Part shown: positions 4,776 through 5,311 of the stretch, piece after piece
Layout: the number at the start of each line of letters is the position of its first letter
How positions within the stretch are numbered: the first letter of the stretch is position 1
DNA from: Anaerolineales bacterium
Lineage (GTDB): Bacteria; Chloroflexota; Anaerolineae; Anaerolineales; JABWBV01
Length of the DNA: 5,311 nt
Assembly: GCA_027019845.1 (NCBI GenBank)
Contig: JALUWE010000581.1
Span: 1-5,311 of the forward strand
Reading direction: 5' to 3'
Translations under genes and position numbers: made by a program
Notes under the pieces: generated by a model
What the model was told of the DNA's origin: nothing
What the model saw: only the letters and a program-made list of their open reading frames with translations
The model's database searches: none

Positions 4776-5311
4776 TTAAGGATAAGTGACGATCAGCGTG
4801 TAGGGGTTGTTACACGCCCCGCATTTTGAAGTGTCGTTGAAGATGTAGATGTAGTATGTGCCCGCCTGCCCATTGTATTCGATGTGGTAGGGGGGAGAGA
4901 GCGCTACCGCGACCGGGCCGTTGGCAACTGTTTCATAAAAGAGCTGTATTTGCGTGCCGAGCACACTCTCCAGGGGGTGATCGAGCACGTCGATGACGAT
5001 TTGTCCATCGTTTTCCAGTTCGATGCTGAAGTAGTCTCGCAGGTCCGTAGGGAGGCCGAAGTAGCTGGTTCCCGAACGTAGCGGTCCGTTGGCCTGTTCG
5101 TAATTGTCGTTGGGTTCTTCCTCGAACGGGCCTTCGAAATAGGTGGCGTTGAGGAGCGAAATGAGGGGGAAATACACTTTCTGGGGTTGTGGGGGGGGCG
5201 GGGTGTTTGTGTTTGTGGGTGTTGGTGTGATGGTGGGAGAGGCTGTGCTTGTGGGCGTTGGTGTGTTTGTGGGCGTTGGCGTGGTAGTAGGGGTTGGTGT
5301 TGGGGTGGGGG
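4776..5311 (-). CDS. Secreted or surface protein, C-terminal part: TP-rich linker plus PPC domain (partial)
   Basis: The frame is open from the right edge to TAA at 4778-4776, giving 177 visible residues; the N-terminus and any catalytic domain lie outside. Order: about 37 residues of Thr-Pro-rich linker, PPPPQPQK, then VYFPLISLLN (from 5177), then a PPC-like beta domain. The PPC features are EEEPNDNYEQAN (about 5123-5088), DLRDYFSIEL, the VIDV strand, GTYYIYIFN and the terminal YTLIVTYP. PPC domains are small beta-sandwiches at the C-termini of secreted bacterial peptidases and other exported proteins, usually processed or used in targeting. The TP linker followed by a 'YLPL'-like strand is typical of Chloroflexota extracellular proteins. 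A CGAC pair sits near the C-terminus. A GTG at 5177 could be mistaken for the start, but the linker frame continues upstream of it without a stop. The enzymatic role of the full protein cannot be determined here. Confidence 0.85.
   Translation of the reverse strand, partial: PTPTPTPTTTPTPTNTPTPTSTASPTITPTPTNTNTPPPPQPQKVYFPLISLLNATYFEGPFEEEPNDNYEQANGPLRSGTSYFGLPTDLRDYFSIELENDGQIVIDVLDHPLESVLGTQIQLFYETVANGPVAVALSPPYHIEYNGQAGTYYIYIFNDTSKCGACNNPYTLIVTYP
5183..5203 (+). other. G-rich tract with G-quadruplex potential
   Basis: The + strand has G4-TTGT-G8-C-G4, which satisfies the G3+N1-7 quadruplex pattern if the eight-G run is split. On the coding strand it is a C-run encoding the PPPP that ends the linker. 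Folding or function is inference; the composition could come simply from proline codons. Confidence 0.35.
5211..5311 (-). repeat. 18-base tandem repeat encoding a TPTPTN-type hexapeptide linker
   Basis: Five in-register 18-base units lie at 5283-5300, 5265-5282, 5247-5264, 5229-5246 and 5211-5228. They encode TPTPTT, TPTPTN, TPTPTS, TASPTI and TPTPTN. The array probably continues past the right edge (P-T-P is visible before the first unit) and ends in T-N-T before a polyproline run. Units differ at a few bases, and 5229-5246 is the most diverged. The product is a flexible, potentially O-glycosylated extracellular linker. Confidence 0.8.

Noticed and set aside
4776..5177. A 133-codon stand-alone protein starting at GTG 5177
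   Set aside because: The same frame continues upstream through the Thr-Pro linker to the window edge, so GTG is an internal valine.
5204..5311. The GT-rich right end as a non-coding satellite or CRISPR-like array
   Set aside because: The repeats are 18-base units without spacers and translate in frame into a Thr-Pro linker joined to a PPC domain.

Overview
The window holds six protein-coding genes with almost no unassigned DNA. The sequence is moderately GC-rich. The best taxonomic hint is the right-hand gene: a Thr-Pro repeat linker, then a short hydrophobic 'VYFPLI' segment, then a PPC-type beta domain. That layout is very common in surface or secreted proteins of Chloroflexota (Anaerolineae and relatives). 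The assignment is an inference from protein style; no rRNA or tRNA is present to confirm it.

Layout: on the + strand, the left edge carries most of an adenylosuccinate lyase gene (purB; only the first codons are missing). It converges, with an 18-base gap, on a run of minus-strand genes. Read in their direction of transcription (right to left), these are: the 3' end of a secreted or surface protein with a TP-rich linker and PPC domain (cut by the right edge); a calcineurin-like/PPP-type metallophosphatase; an inositol-monophosphatase-family enzyme; an aldo/keto reductase closely resembling potassium-channel beta subunits; and an OsmC-type peroxidase.

Functionally the set is mostly housekeeping. 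PurB acts in purine synthesis, two phosphatases act on unknown substrates, and the reductase and OsmC would handle carbonyl or redox compounds and organic hydroperoxides. The phosphatase-to-reductase step (16 bases apart) looks like an operon; osmC follows after 70 bases and may be co-transcribed.

The most interesting signal is regulatory. The metallophosphatase and the IMPase-family gene each carry an extended -10 promoter (TGT-TATACT and TGT-TAAAAT) ending exactly 7 C-rich bases before the ATG, with no Shine-Dalgarno sequence. This predicts leaderless mRNAs. Both promoters also share the octamer AACCAGCG about 10-11 bases upstream of the TGn. The reductase and osmC have ordinary Shine-Dalgarno sites instead. 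I see no CRISPR array, mobile element, RNA gene or evident new defence or biosynthetic system.
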